Source: Stenogyne calaminthoides
Taxonomy: Eukaryota; Streptophyta; Magnoliopsida; Lamiales; Lamiaceae
Direction: 5' to 3'
DNA: 64,000 bases
Assembly (NCBI GenBank): GCA_037126765.1
Contig: JBBCBC010000049.1
Span: forward strand, 248,001-312,000
A model generated the notes under the pieces. It was not told the DNA's origin and did no database searches. It worked only from the letters and a program-made list of their open reading frames with translations. Of the stretch, positions 46,648 through 57,589 are shown one piece after another. Both the position numbers and the translations under genes were made by a program. Positions within the stretch are counted from its first letter, which is position 1, and each line of letters begins with the position of its first letter.

Positions 46648-47457
46648 TCAATTACGCCTTCCACTGAACCAAAACCAACGGGTAGGACTTGACATGTCAG
46701 AAGAAGCCCGAGAGTTTTGGGTGCTCGGGGAGTCAGTTTGGTTTGAGACTTGAGAATGAACATTACCTCCAAAATCTTGTCTTGGTGGGGCCTTGAAGTT
46801 CATCGAACAACCCTGGCCGTATGATGATAACGGTTTTGCCCAACATTGGCGATACAACTTCATCCCGTCATCATTTAATGAACGTTTAATGGATATGACT
46901 ACTACTCGAGGCGGGAGGCGGAGGTGTTGGAGGCGGAGGGGTCTGGAGTCGGTGGAGAGTCGTAACCCTCTTAAACAATAGGTGTATGGTTCTCTAATTC
47001 AAGCTCTCCGTTCTAGTAATAAGCCTTTACAAGTTTGTTTTGCTGAAAAAAAATGAATTGCACCAAATAAATAAACGTGTTGGAAAGAAATACGACGTGT
47101 GTTAAAATGTATCACAGTCTAAGATACAAAATACATGCATCACTAACCTTCATGTAATATTTCCACAATCTTGGTTGGGTATGGACAGTATTGTCATCCT
47201 CGTCCCATCCAACACTAGGCAAATCAACGAGCTGACTGAAAGTATCATAACATTCTTGAAGGAAGCGCCTCCTTGCATTAGCATCGTCCAGAGAGAAATC
47301 AGAATGAAATGTCTCATTCACAGATCCTATGGCAGTTGCCATAGCATGAAAATTGGGTAGGTCAGGTCCACCCCAATTGCCCAGCATGTGTTGTTCCAGC
47401 AACACACTTATGAACCAACAATCAAGATGTTTCAGCCATCGACCCGTGTAGAAGAAA
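46648..47457 (-). pseudogene. Myb/SANT-like DNA-binding protein gene (PIF/Harbinger partner), broken
   Basis: The minus-strand first exon (about 47457-47148) encodes LLEQHMLGNWGG, ARRRFLQECYDTFSQLVDL and SVGWDEDDNTV before LWKYYMK. This is the trihelix/Myb-like pattern of PF12776 proteins: LL-EQ-x-GN, then GF-WDE, then VW-x-YxK. A donor AAG|GTTAGTG at 47147 pairs with the acceptor TTTTTTTCAG at 47043. The next exon has stops early, then a proline- and serine-rich tail ending GRRN near 46648. PIF/Harbinger elements encode such a protein beside the transposase, and a transposase remnant lies just upstream on the same strand. Host MYB-like genes of this family also exist; context favours the transposon. 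Confidence 0.65.
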
Positions 47458-48130
47458 TAATCCTAGTGGGGAATATTAAAAGACATATCAGTAGATGAAA
47501 ATACAGATGTTGATTGAAGTAAAAACTCATCTTTATGAACTTGTATTTATACTTGAATGTGTATGGATTGGTCAAAATTGCTACAGTAAAACCAGTGATT
47601 AATTGATTATCAGGCCACATGTTAGCCCCACGTATATGCCTACATTATACCTACACATATGCCATTCTTGCAGAAATTATAAATGAGCTTTGATAAAAGT
47701 GGATAGCTAAAGGGTAGACATTGGAAAACGTGATGAATAGATATAAAAGTTACATTGACCTACTCTGAAACCCACATTTATGGCAACAGATGTCATGCAC
47801 CATTTCGAAATTAGTAGCATATCTGAATTAACACACTTGGATATAGTTGGTACCAATATTGTCCATTCCCCAAATACACATATCAAAATGGCTAGAATTC
47901 GCACAATGTTCTCATCATATACTGGGAATAACAAATGCTCAAACAAGAAACAACTTCAAATGTCTCACAAGGAAAATATCAATGTCAAACATGGGTCGAA
48001 ATTCTAACTATATCACACCAAATACAACAATCAGCGGAGGAAAAATGTAGACATCAACTAGTAGGATTTCTCCATTCACGATACATGGCATGAAGAGTTG
48101 GTCCCTCCAATCATTAAATTAGGAGGCGAC
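47458..48130. other. Spacer between Myb-like and transposase remnants
   Basis: AT-rich sequence with no supported domain on either strand. Confidence 0.4.
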
Positions 48131-48990
48131 TCAAGCGGGATCTATGATTTCTTCAGTCTCATCATCGTTGTCATCGTCGTCATCTTCATCAAGTTCTTGA
48201 TCAACGGGATCAACGGTCATCTGACGATGGATGAAGTTGTGTAAAAAAAACAAGCCATGATAATTCAAATTTGTATTTTGAGAGGATAGAATGTCGGACT
48301 CTAAGAATTGCAAATCGTTTTTTAAGACACCAAATGCACGCTCTATCGCGTTCGTGCTCGAAGTGTGTCTCATGTTGAAATGTTCTTGATGATTGCTTGG
48401 CCGGCGGTGTTGGGCCCCACTCTTTCAAATGGTATCTACATCCCCTATATGGAGCAAAGAAATCCTCTGCGATTCAAGATATCGGGTTGTCACCTGAGAT
48501 AGTATTGACCTACACATGGAAAAAAATGTAAAATCAGCAACTTACTTGATGAATACTCAATTAAAAATTTAATTATTTTAAAGGCACGGGTAATGAATAA
48601 ATAATTGTCATACCCTTTGGGACCTTCAAACCATGTGGTCGAATGAGCGACATCTCATAAAACCCTAACATCGGCGGAAATACCTTCCCTTTCCCATCTA
48701 GGAAGTTAGTACACAAATTTCATATTTGTATCACAAACTCGAAAGACATTGGTGGATATACGCCCCTTTCTAGTTCTAAATTTCCCCCTTTCAGAAGATG
48801 CCCCCATAACATCAACATGGATATCGTCTAGAGCACCTAGGCAACCCTGTACAGATTAACAAAAACAATAATGAACAGATTATATAAAAATATGCTAGAA
48901 TATTGGGTTGTTTCTTGAGTACCTTGAACCATTTCCATCGTGGATTAGTTGAATCGTGAGGAGCAGGAGTAGGTTTAACCAAGAATAAAG
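48131..48990 (-). pseudogene. PIF/Harbinger transposase (DDE_Tnp_4), truncated
   Basis: Minus-strand exons: about 48990-48923 (PAPHDSTNPRWKWFK), 48846-48614 (GCLGALDDIHVDV with the first catalytic Asp, RTRKGRISTNVF, KFVY) and 48509-48131 (FFAPYRGCRYHLKEWGP, TNAIERAFGVLKNDLQFL, LFFLHNFIHRQM, acidic tail). Two introns have good borders: 48922-48847 (GTACTC...TGTACAG) and 48613-48510 (GTATGA...ATGTGTAG). The order and words match HARBI1-like nucleases, which cut and paste PIF/Harbinger elements. The N-terminal part is missing, and there are stops or shifts after KFVY and near RGCRYHLKEW. It sits upstream of the Myb-like partner on the same strand, the usual pair. Element ends were not located. 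Confidence 0.82.
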
Positions 48991-49069
48991 AGCGATTTTA
49001 GGATGACTTTTAAGACTAAATTCATGTAATGCGTGTGTGGAATCCTTTGGAAAATTTATGGGTTGTTGT

Positions 49070-49385
49070 AAAACTTGAAATCACCCAAATTTTATGTGGG
49101 AAATTTATGTGGGAAGCAAATTTATGTGGAAAATTGTTGTGGGAAGCAAATTTATAGGTTTAGGTGTGATATCACACTGCACAAAATTAATGGGTTCGAT
49201 AAAATAGTTATCACATAATTTATTTGGGTTGCAAATTTATATCTTTGGGTGTGATATCAGACTGCAAATTTGGGTGGGCAAATTTATCTCTTTGGGGGCG
49301 ATATCAAACGGAAAATTTGGTTGGGAAATTTCATTCTTTGTGGGTTGTGATATCACATTGCTAAAATCCCAATCTCATTGAAACA
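49070..49385. repeat. Degenerate repeats of GTGGGAAGCAAATTTATG / GTGATATCACACTG
   Basis: Alternating copies of a (G)GCAAATTTAT word and a palindromic GTGATATCAC word at irregular 50-80 base spacing. The N-terminal transposase coding expected here is absent. Confidence 0.6.
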
Positions 49386-50288
49386 TTTATGCAATTTCAA
49401 TTTAATTTGGAATGTGTAATGTTGTTCTAGCTCAATGTTTTAATGTGTGTTGTTCTTGTTCTAGGATCAACATTTTAATGAATGAAAGGTTGTTCTAGCT
49501 AGAACTCAATTATGAGTCAGTGTCCTTTCCTTCGCTCAAGCCCAAATATTTTGATTTTTTTTAGCCCAATTCTTATTGGATCAAAAGCTGAAAATTTTCT
49601 TCATTTGTTGGTTTAAATGTTGAATGAGAATAGTACGTGGACTCTCTGAATTGGACAAAAGCAGAGAAAAATTGGTAGACAACAGGTTTGTTTTGTTGGT
49701 TAAATTTCCAATATTGTTTTGGTTATTTTAAGGATTACATAGTTGTGTAAGGAGATCGTTTACTGGAAGGTTACTAGTCTTTATCCTCCATACTTTCTAT
49801 CTTTTAATAATTGATGCTGAACCATTGTCTCATACTAATGTTGGTTGGTTGTAGGTAAATCCCATATTTCTGCCCAATTCATAACCAACGATGATGACAC
49901 CAGCCATGACGAATTATTGATGGTTTTGTTGATACAACACGTACAATGTCGGTGAAAAGTTTGTGTGTCTTATACTGCATGGCATTTGTTGCTCCAAACA
50001 CAAAATAGAAGAGTTAGGCGCCTTAATGACAGGGGCCTTATGGCATGATTAGTAGACTACCGTCCCCAAGAAAGCCGTTTAGGTAGGTTGTGTACTTTGA
50101 CTAACTCTGCGCATGTGTAGAAAATTCTGAATGGACCAAACACTTTTTGCGATTGTGTTTATTACTAAGGGATTTAAGAGGTCTAAAAGAATCACGGTAT
50201 GTGAGTGTCGAGGAACAAGTGTCCATGTTCTTATCTGTGTTGAGCCATCATAAAAACAGAGTTTTATCAAGTTTGACTACCTACGTAG
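49386..50288. other. Intergenic or decayed transposon DNA
   Basis: No frame with a recognisable domain. The short frames at 50079-50270 and 50147-50335 run into the hAT MITE and are not genes. Confidence 0.4.
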
Positions 50289-50790
50289 TAGGGGTGGCAA
50301 TTCGTGTTATCGGATCGTGTTTCGTGTTGACATGATAGTGACACGACACGATAAGGCCAAACACGAACACGACACGATAAGAATCCGTGCTGACACGACA
50401 CAAACACAAAAAAATTTGTGTCACACGACACGACACGATATGACACGATAAGAAAAATAAATAAATTTTAAAATGAAATTTATATTAAAATTTTGATATT
50501 ATACGATATGACACGATACGATATGACCGCGATAATACTGCGTTAACACGATATGACACGATAAAAAATAAAAATTTCTAATAAAATTATAAAATACCAA
50601 GTCATATGTATAATAAAATATTTTTAATTCAAACTTATTGGGTTGACACGAACACGACACGAAAATTTCGTGTCCTTGTCGTGTTTACACGAACAAGACA
50701 CGAACACGATAAGGCTAAACACTAACGTGCAATTTTAAGTATCGTTTTAAGATCGTCTTTATTGTGTTAGGTGCGAAATTGCCACCCCTA
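50289..50790. mobile_element. Complete hAT-type MITE
   Basis: Terminal TAGGGGTGGCAATT at 50289 is exactly inverted at the right as AATTGCCACCCCTA ending at 50790. The 8-base flanks are ctacgtag and ctacttag, one mismatch. Subterminal zones are packed with ACACGACACGATAA-type words in both orientations. There is no coding capacity. This is a textbook non-autonomous hAT layout and is separate from the 5080 hAT family, whose subterminal words differ. Confidence 0.93.
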
Positions 50791-50798
50791 CTACTTAG

Positions 50799-51867
50799 TG
50801 GTCAGACCTTGTGCATGAAGAAACATTCATTATTTCAAGAATCCATAATTTTTTACCTAATTGAACCCATTCAAGAACCGAAATTCACGCAGTGGGAATA
50901 ATGTCACAGATTCAACACCATATTGGCCAAACTATCACATTGTGATATAAAATCGTACCCTGCACATCTCAATTTTTAATATCCAAAATTCACAAATATA
51001 TAGGAAATCGATACTCAAAACTAGTCAAAAAACAAAAAAGAAAAAAACCCAATAAAATACCTGCGTAGATGACCGGTTTATACAAAGTCGTCGTGGTGTC
51101 GCCGTCGACCTTTATACAACACCACCAGAGATATTTTGCAAGTTTTCTAGGGGTCGAAACATTTTCGCCTTCTCCAAAATCGAATTACAAAACGCACAAA
51201 AAGAGAAAATAAAGTGGACCTATCTAGAAATAAATACAAAAAGAGATGGAAAAAGGGCAAAATGGACCAGCGAATGTCACTGTAGAAGCCCTCTTAACTG
51301 AATACCTTCGTGTTGGAGATATTAATTAGCAAGAAGGGGAACAGAGAAATGGGGGTAATATGTGCCGGGGCGGGTTGATCAATTCCGGATCCTGACTAAA
51401 ATAAGATTGTTGTATTTAGCTGTACCAAGTGGGCTGCTAATTTAATAAGAACCACTGTTAAACCTGTATTCATAGCTACCAATCAGTGGCCTAATGTAAT
51501 AGATATATTCATCATAGTATATAATATCATAACTTTGATTGCAAATAAAATTCAACGTAAATACAAATTTCTAAAAAGGAAAATCTATATAAATATAATA
51601 CAAAATTTATGAAAATACAAGACAATGACTTCTCATCTAAAACAATTCGGATCCACTGTTCCATTTTTCTATTTCATCTACTATTCCACTTCTTAGATTA
51701 ATGACAAGTGTACATCTTACAATATCTAAAAATATGAGAATAACATCTTAATATAACCAGATAATCTATTAAGGAAATTATATTTATTTAAGCAAAATTA
51801 ATTAATTCCTATCAAATCTCATTCCAAAACAATCTTATGAAAATATTTATAATTAATTAATTAAAGC

Positions 51868-51901
<34 letters not shown>

Positions 51902-52074
51902 AAAATTAAGTTTATTAATTATAAATTAGTGTACGTATATTGCAATAACATATAGTCTATCATATATAAACTAAAATCCAATACGTTTCTTTCATGCTCC
52001 CCTTGGAAGTAATCACAGTTACACAATTAAGAGGGGAATTCATACGGCCCGCGATCTAATTCGACATGGAATAT
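50799..52074. other. Intergenic DNA with possible minus-strand leader exon
   Basis: On the minus strand, 51340-51060 is CT-rich and ends with a donor-like CATCTACGCAG|GTATTTTATT, which may be the first non-coding exon of the PIF/Harbinger transcription unit. An AT microsatellite lies at about 51866-51893. The rest is AT-rich without genes. Confidence 0.35.
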
Positions 52075-53345
52075 GTTAAACAGTTGGAGAGGGAGATAAG
52101 GTACAGACTTGGCGAGATCAGTGGGTAAATGACGATCGCTCTTTCAAGGTCGACACTCCACCAGTTCACACCTTTGATGATACGGTCATACATGATTTCT
52201 ATATCCCTACTAGAGGTTGGGACGTTCAGCTGAATGCGGATTTTTTTTTTTGAAAGAGGATTGTGTTCGGATATTAAAGACGATCCCATCCCCGCCCAGA
52301 GTTGAGGATATGCAGCTACGACACTATTCGCCAAATAGGAATTATATGGTGAAGTGAGCCTACCATTTGGCGATGAAGATTATATCTGAAACATGGGAGT
52401 ATGGGGACTCGAAGTGGCAGGCTCTTTGGAAGTTCAAGGTGCCTCCAAAGATTAAGTCGTTCTTTTAAAGGTTGTGCTAGCGGTAAGAGCGAAGTTGAGT
52501 CGTTGGTACTCTGATATGTCTTCGTTTTGTCCAGTAGGTGAAGGAACAAGGCAGTTGGGATTTATTTGACACCTTTGTAGACTGCAATTTTGCAGTGTTT
52601 TGGTGGAAGGAGGAGAGCTATGGCAGAAATTCGACAGGCTATTCTATGAGGGTAGAGATTCACACGAAATTATTTTTTGGTATTCTAAAAGATTTCGATC
52701 AAGAGGAGGTGGAGAGGCCATGACGATCGCATGGGCAATATGGCGTCACCCAAATCAAGTAGTGTGGGAAAACAAAAGGCAGACAACAACGCAAGTAGTT
52801 TTCTTGCTGAGTGAAAGGGTGTTCACGACCGAGATGCGGTTATGGAGAAGTTAGTTCAGTGTACTCGTTGGCACAAACCTCCTACTGGATGTGGTGAAAA
52901 TAAATGTTGATGCGAGTTTTTTTAAGACACCCTTGAACCAGGCATCGGGATGGCCATTCGGGACTCACATGGACAGTGCCTGGTCTCCGCTCTTCTACTT
53001 GCGAGTCATATGAAGGCGAGGCATGGGGAGTAAACGAGGCACTACAATGGGCGGTGAGTTTGGGTTTGAAAGTTGTCATATTTGAAGCAGATGTTAAATA
53101 TGCGGGACACCTATTTCTCTCGAGGCTACAGACTACACAACCTTCGGCGATTTCATTGAGGCTGGAATGTAAATCCTCAGGACAGATGCTAGGTTTTTGA
53201 TCAGATGAATTAGTCGGAATGTCAATATATTGGCACATTCTATTGTTAGGGCTTCTCGCTATTTTGAGAGCCTCCATGATTGGGATGAACCTCCAAACTT
53301 TGTGGATTGCATGTAACCCTTGATGGGTTTTTCAAAAAAATATAT
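52075..53345 (+). mobile_element. L1-type LINE, 5'-truncated 3' part
   Basis: Plus-strand frames give L1 ORF2 C-terminal features in order: VQTWRDQWVNDDRSFKVDTP (near 52100-52160), the zinc-knuckle RT tail ALWKFKVPPKIKSF (near 52427-52468), AWAIWRHPNQVVWENK (near 52730-52777) and the RNase H-like block EGEAWGVNEALQWAVSLGLK (near 53014-53073). A TGTAACCCTTGATGGGTTTTTC tail with a short A-run follows at about 53313-53342. Endonuclease and reverse transcriptase core are absent, so this is a dead 5'-truncated copy with shifts. A flanking duplication was not found. Confidence 0.8.
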
Positions 53346-54161
53346 TTAAGCATCAATAGTTTATAATATATTTTTTAATATAAAAATATGTAATAATCCC
53401 TATTATAAATATAAAAAGCCATTAAACCAATCAACATAATCATTTATATTACTAATCAAACAACTCAATAAAAAATGAAAATGCTCAATTATCTCACTAA
53501 TATAAATCTCATTCTCATTTAAATTTTTATAGGCAGAGTAGCATTCGTTCCACTATAGTTGAAAGCAGCTCAAATCCATTTGACGGGTACCTATAAATTA
53601 TTTAAACAATCTAACATATATTATGTAACAACGTCTATGCTAAAATAGCTACCTTTGCACTGTCTTCTTGTCTGCATCGTTGGACACCAAAATAGTTATC
53701 AACGCCAAAATAGTCACTCGTTACTTTAGGCTTGTGAATTGAAGATTAATTGATTTAACTTTCAATCATATCTCTGTATTACTTTCTGAACAGATGATGT
53801 GAATTTTAAGATGTATAATGATAATAAGGGTACTATTATATGATGGGAACTTTAAGATTCAACGACGTTTAAACATATTGAGCCCATCTGTTTTAATTTA
53901 TTTTAAGAGATACATTAGCGTGAGATAGTCACACGATAAGATGGAGAATAATTTGAGTATTGATGCTTTAACACTTTGAGATTTCAGATAAATGAATGTT
54001 GATTTGTATTAAATTGTATATGTTGAGGGAAATTTAAATAAATGAATTAATTTCGCACCTCTCTATAAGTTCGAATTTTTAGATGAGACAAAATTCTTTC
54101 ATGGTATCAGAGCCTTTGACTCAGCCCAGATCCCGGGTCCGCTTTCAACTTTTAGCTTATA
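53346..54161. mobile_element. LTR remnant ending at a primer-binding site
   Basis: AT-rich sequence leads to TTCTTTCA, directly followed by TGGTATCAGAGCC at 54102-54114, an intact primer site complementary to initiator Met-tRNA, as used by copia and many TRIM elements. The upstream part (start unresolved, perhaps near 53830) would then be the LTR. Downstream only about 45 bases of interior remain before a MITE takes over at 54162. Confidence 0.5.
54102..54114 (+). promoter_or_regulatory. Retroelement primer-binding site (iMet-tRNA)
   Basis: TGGTATCAGAGCC is the standard 13-base match to the 3' end of plant initiator Met-tRNA. Confidence 0.75.
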
Positions 54162-54675
54162 CTCCTTCTGTCCTAATTTTGATTGTCCACTTTCCGTAAA
54201 TAGTCATCCTAATTTTGATTGGTCATTTCATAAAAAAAAAATAAAGCAATTTTCAATACTATTTAATATTATTATTTCTCTGCACCAAACTCACTTGACA
54301 CCATTAAATATTGTAGGCAAAATCTAAAATACGGAATACGTCGCTAAGATCCCGGCATCCCCTTTAGAGAGAGGAATTAAGAGATCAAAGAAAGTTATAA
54401 CCTCACATTCTAAATAAATATATATTTATCATTTTTTTCTCGCCTTTTACATGTTTATTTGTAGGTGATTAAATTTATTGGTTAACAATTTGGCACGCCC
54501 GGTGGGACGATTTCGCTCTTCATCTCCTCTCTCTAAGGATGTTCGTAGAATTTCATGGGGGCATGTCAAATTCACCTTCGGTGGCATGCCAAATCACCTT
54601 TGGAGTTTTACATCAAGATTTCGAGACCAAGTTGCAGCCGACACATGTCTCTACAATAGGTCTCGAGGGGGCATT

Positions 54676-55558
54676 TGTAGACACTTAAATTTTATTAAAT
54701 TTAATAGTGTCATATATTTGTTATAATCCTTATTTTGGAGATAAAAATATAAAATAATATCTCCAAGATTTGAGATTATATTTTCCTTACTTAGATTGAA
54801 GAATATTATTTTCTTTTGAGAATATTCTTTTCTTATTCTCTAAGTCGTGAATCTCTTATAAATAGGAGAGTAAAATAGAATTTCAAGAGGTCAGAAGTCA
54901 TGTCATAAACTACCCCAGAACCTCCCTACTACCAAATTGTAGGTCATAATTCAGATGGAATAAGTCACTAACGGCCTAATTGCCTCCCTATTATCAAATT
55001 TTAGGCCAGAGGTTAGAAGTCATATCATAAACGACCCCATAAATTCTCTACTACCAAATTATAGGTCAAATTAGAGGTCAGAAGTCATATCATAGACGTC
55101 CTCATAAATTCTCTACTACCAAATTGTAGGTCAGATTAGAGGTCAGAAGTCACATCATGGACGACCCCATAAATTCCCTACTACCAAATTGTAGGTCAAA
55201 TTAGAGGGCAGAGGTCAAAACCCATTGCCTCCCTACTACCAAATCGTAGGAAAAATCATCTACTCCCTACTACCAAATTGTAGAAAAATCCAGAATACGT
55301 CGCTAAGACCCCTGTACTACCCAAAATCCGGAATACGTCGCTAAGACCCCGGTACTACCCAAAATCCGAAATATATCGCTAAGACCCCGGTACTACCCAA
55401 AATCCAGAATATGTCGCTAAGACCCCGGTATCCCCTTTAGAGAGAGGAATCAAGAGATCAACGAGAGTTGTAGCCTATAAATTTTTAATAAATATATGTT
55501 TACCTATTTTTTCTCTCCTTCTATATATTTTGCAGATGATTAAATTTATTGGTTCACT
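54676..55558 (+). repeat. Middle LTR of the tandem element
   Basis: 883 bp, with TATAAATA at 54857-54864. Downstream lie about seven copies of a unit (some 65 bp where regular) containing the small palindrome CTACTACCAAATTGTAG, and then about four copies of a roughly 38-bp unit containing AATACGTCGCTAAGACCCC (54890-55440). The repeats fall in the transcribed part of the LTR. Confidence 0.85.
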
Positions 55559-55724
55559 AATTGGCACGCCCAGTGGGATAATTTTTACTCTTCATCTCCT
55601 CTCTTTAAGGATGTTCTTATAATTTCATGGGGGCATGTTAAATCACCTTTGAAGTTTTACATCAAGATTTCGAGACCAAGTTGCAGTCATCATATGTCTC
55701 TACAACAAGTCTCGAGGGGGCATT

Positions 55725-56572
55725 TGTAGGCACTTAAATTTTACTAAATTTAATAGTGTCATATATTTGTTATAATCCTAATTTTGGTGATGAAAATATA
55801 AAATAATATATCCAAAATTTAAGATTATATTTTCCTTTTCTCTCAAATTTGTAATTATCTTTTCCTTACTTAGATTTTGAGAATATTCTTATTCTTATCT
55901 TTTGAGAATATTCTTTTCTTGTTCTCTAAGTCGTGAATCTCTTATAAATAGAAGAGTTGAAATAGAATTTCAAGAGGTCAGAAGTCATGTCATAGACGAC
56001 CCCAGAACCTCCCTACTACCAAATTGTAGGTCAGAATTCAGATGGAATAAGTCACTAACGGCCCCATTGCCTCCCTACTATCAAATTTTAGGCCAGAGGT
56101 CAGAAGTCATATCATAGACGACCCCATAAATTCCCTACTACCAAAGTGTAGGTCAAATTAGAGGTCAGAAATTATATCATAGACGGCCCCATAAATTCCC
56201 TACTACCAAATTGTAGGTCAAATTAGAGGTCAGAGGTCAAAACTCATTGTCTCCCTACTACCAAATCGAAGGAAAATTCATCTACTCCCTACTACCAAAT
56301 TGTAGGAAAAATCCGGAATACGTCGCTAAGACCCCGGTACTACCCAAAAATAAAATACGTCGCTAAGATCTTGGTACTACCCAAAATTTGGAATACGCCG
56401 CTAAGACCCGATACTACCCAAAATCGAGAATATGTCCCTAAGACCCGGTATCCCTTTAGAGAGAGTAATCAAGAGATCGAAAAAGTTGTAACCTACAAAT
56501 TTTAAATAAATATATGTTTACCTATTTTCGCCTTCTATATGTTTTGCTGGTGATTAAATTTATTGGTTAACA
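55725..56572 (+). repeat. Right LTR of the tandem element
   Basis: 848 bp, the same layout as the middle LTR, with TATAAATA at 55943-55950 and the same two repeat families (about 55975-56290 and 56305-56460). It is similar to but not identical with the middle LTR, so the copies have aged. Confidence 0.85.
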
Positions 56573-56794
56573 AATACTATTATTTCCCTCCACCAAACCC
56601 ACTTTACCCACTTTACACAATTTAATATTATTATCTCCTATTTTTTTTAATCTTCGTGTCTACATTAACTGAATAATTAAAAAAAATAGGGAGGAAGTAG
56701 CTTTTAAGAGCTTATTTAATAATCACTTTATAATTTCTTGCAAACACCCGCATAAACATTTATGTTTATATATATGTTAAACTATATCAAGTGT

Positions 56795-56902
56795 TGGGGG
56801 CTTGTGCTTTCGAAAACTTACATTATTCAATAAAGCGTTGTTGGCTAAGCAATTGTGGCTAATAATACAGTGTCCTCAATCCTTAGTGGAAAATCTCTTT
56901 AA
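56795..56902 (+). pseudogene. L1 LINE ORF2 fragment, left piece
   Basis: A plus-strand frame reads FNKALLAKQLWLIIQCPQSL and then VENLFK up to the insertion point. This is the conserved post-RT segment of plant L1 ORF2 (FNxALLAKQ-W-L). It breaks at the TAA target site of the Tourist-like MITE and continues at 60804. Confidence 0.8.
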
Positions 56903-57589
56903 GGGTATGTTTGTTTTGGAATTATAGTGGGAGTGGGAAATTTCGAACTTTGAAGTTCTAAAATTTCAAAATCTTGATGAATAGTTAAGATATATATTTA
57001 TTGTGGGATTTTATAGGGTAGGATGATGAAAATTTGATTGATATGATATTCACTATCTGATTTGGGCTTGAGAAATTTGTTAAAAATGACATTGGAGAGC
57101 GGTTATAAAAGCTCTCCAAGTAACAGCTATCCAAGCTTGGACAGCTGATAAAAAACCGCATTGCAAGCAAAATCACTTACAAAGTGGTTTTCAACAGCAT
57201 TGCAAGAGACCGCTCTAGACGGTGGTTTAAAACCATTGTCCTCTTGGACATGGCGGTTTATAACATTTGTCTAACCCTTTTTTTATAAATAAATGCACTT
57301 GGACAGCGGTTTATAACCGCTGTCCAATAATTTTTTTTTTAAATTAATATATATGTAATTTATATTTTAAAAATCTTGTTTATATAAAACCAAAACCAAA
57401 ACTAAAATCATAAACCAAATCTTATACCACGATAATATATATATATACATCCAATATACTTAAAACATATCAAATAAATTAATAAACGATACGGATCATA
57501 TATGAAATAAATATCCGTCAACAAATTAAAACATGAAGTATATCAATACAAATATATAAGTAATATGCTACCAAAAGTTATCCCGCTCT

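Larger units (their letters stand above)
54312..56572 (+). mobile_element. Miniature LTR retroelement in tandem form (LTR-int-LTR-int-LTR)
   Basis: Three LTR copies (54312-54487, internally deleted; 54676-55558; 55725-56572) are separated by two short interiors (54488-54675 and 55559-55724). Each interior starts with a primer-site-like TTGGCACGCCCGGTGGGAC or its variant and ends with the polypurine tract CTCGAGGGGGCATT. LTRs begin TGTAGRCACTTAAA and end around GGTTAACA. Flanking 5-mers aatat (54307-54311) and aatac (56573-56577) form the target duplication. There is no coding sequence, so it depends on another element for movement. Confidence 0.85.
54162..56697. mobile_element. Stowaway-like MITE split by a retroelement
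   Basis: The left arm CTCCTTCTGTCCTAATTTTG after TA (54160-54161) pairs with a right arm ending AATAGGGAGGAAG before TA (56698-56699). The MITE body resumes after 56577 with CTATTATTTCCCTCCACCAA, continuing the family sequence broken off at 54311. Removing the insert leaves a MITE of about 270 bp of the 448/16711 family. Confidence 0.8.
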
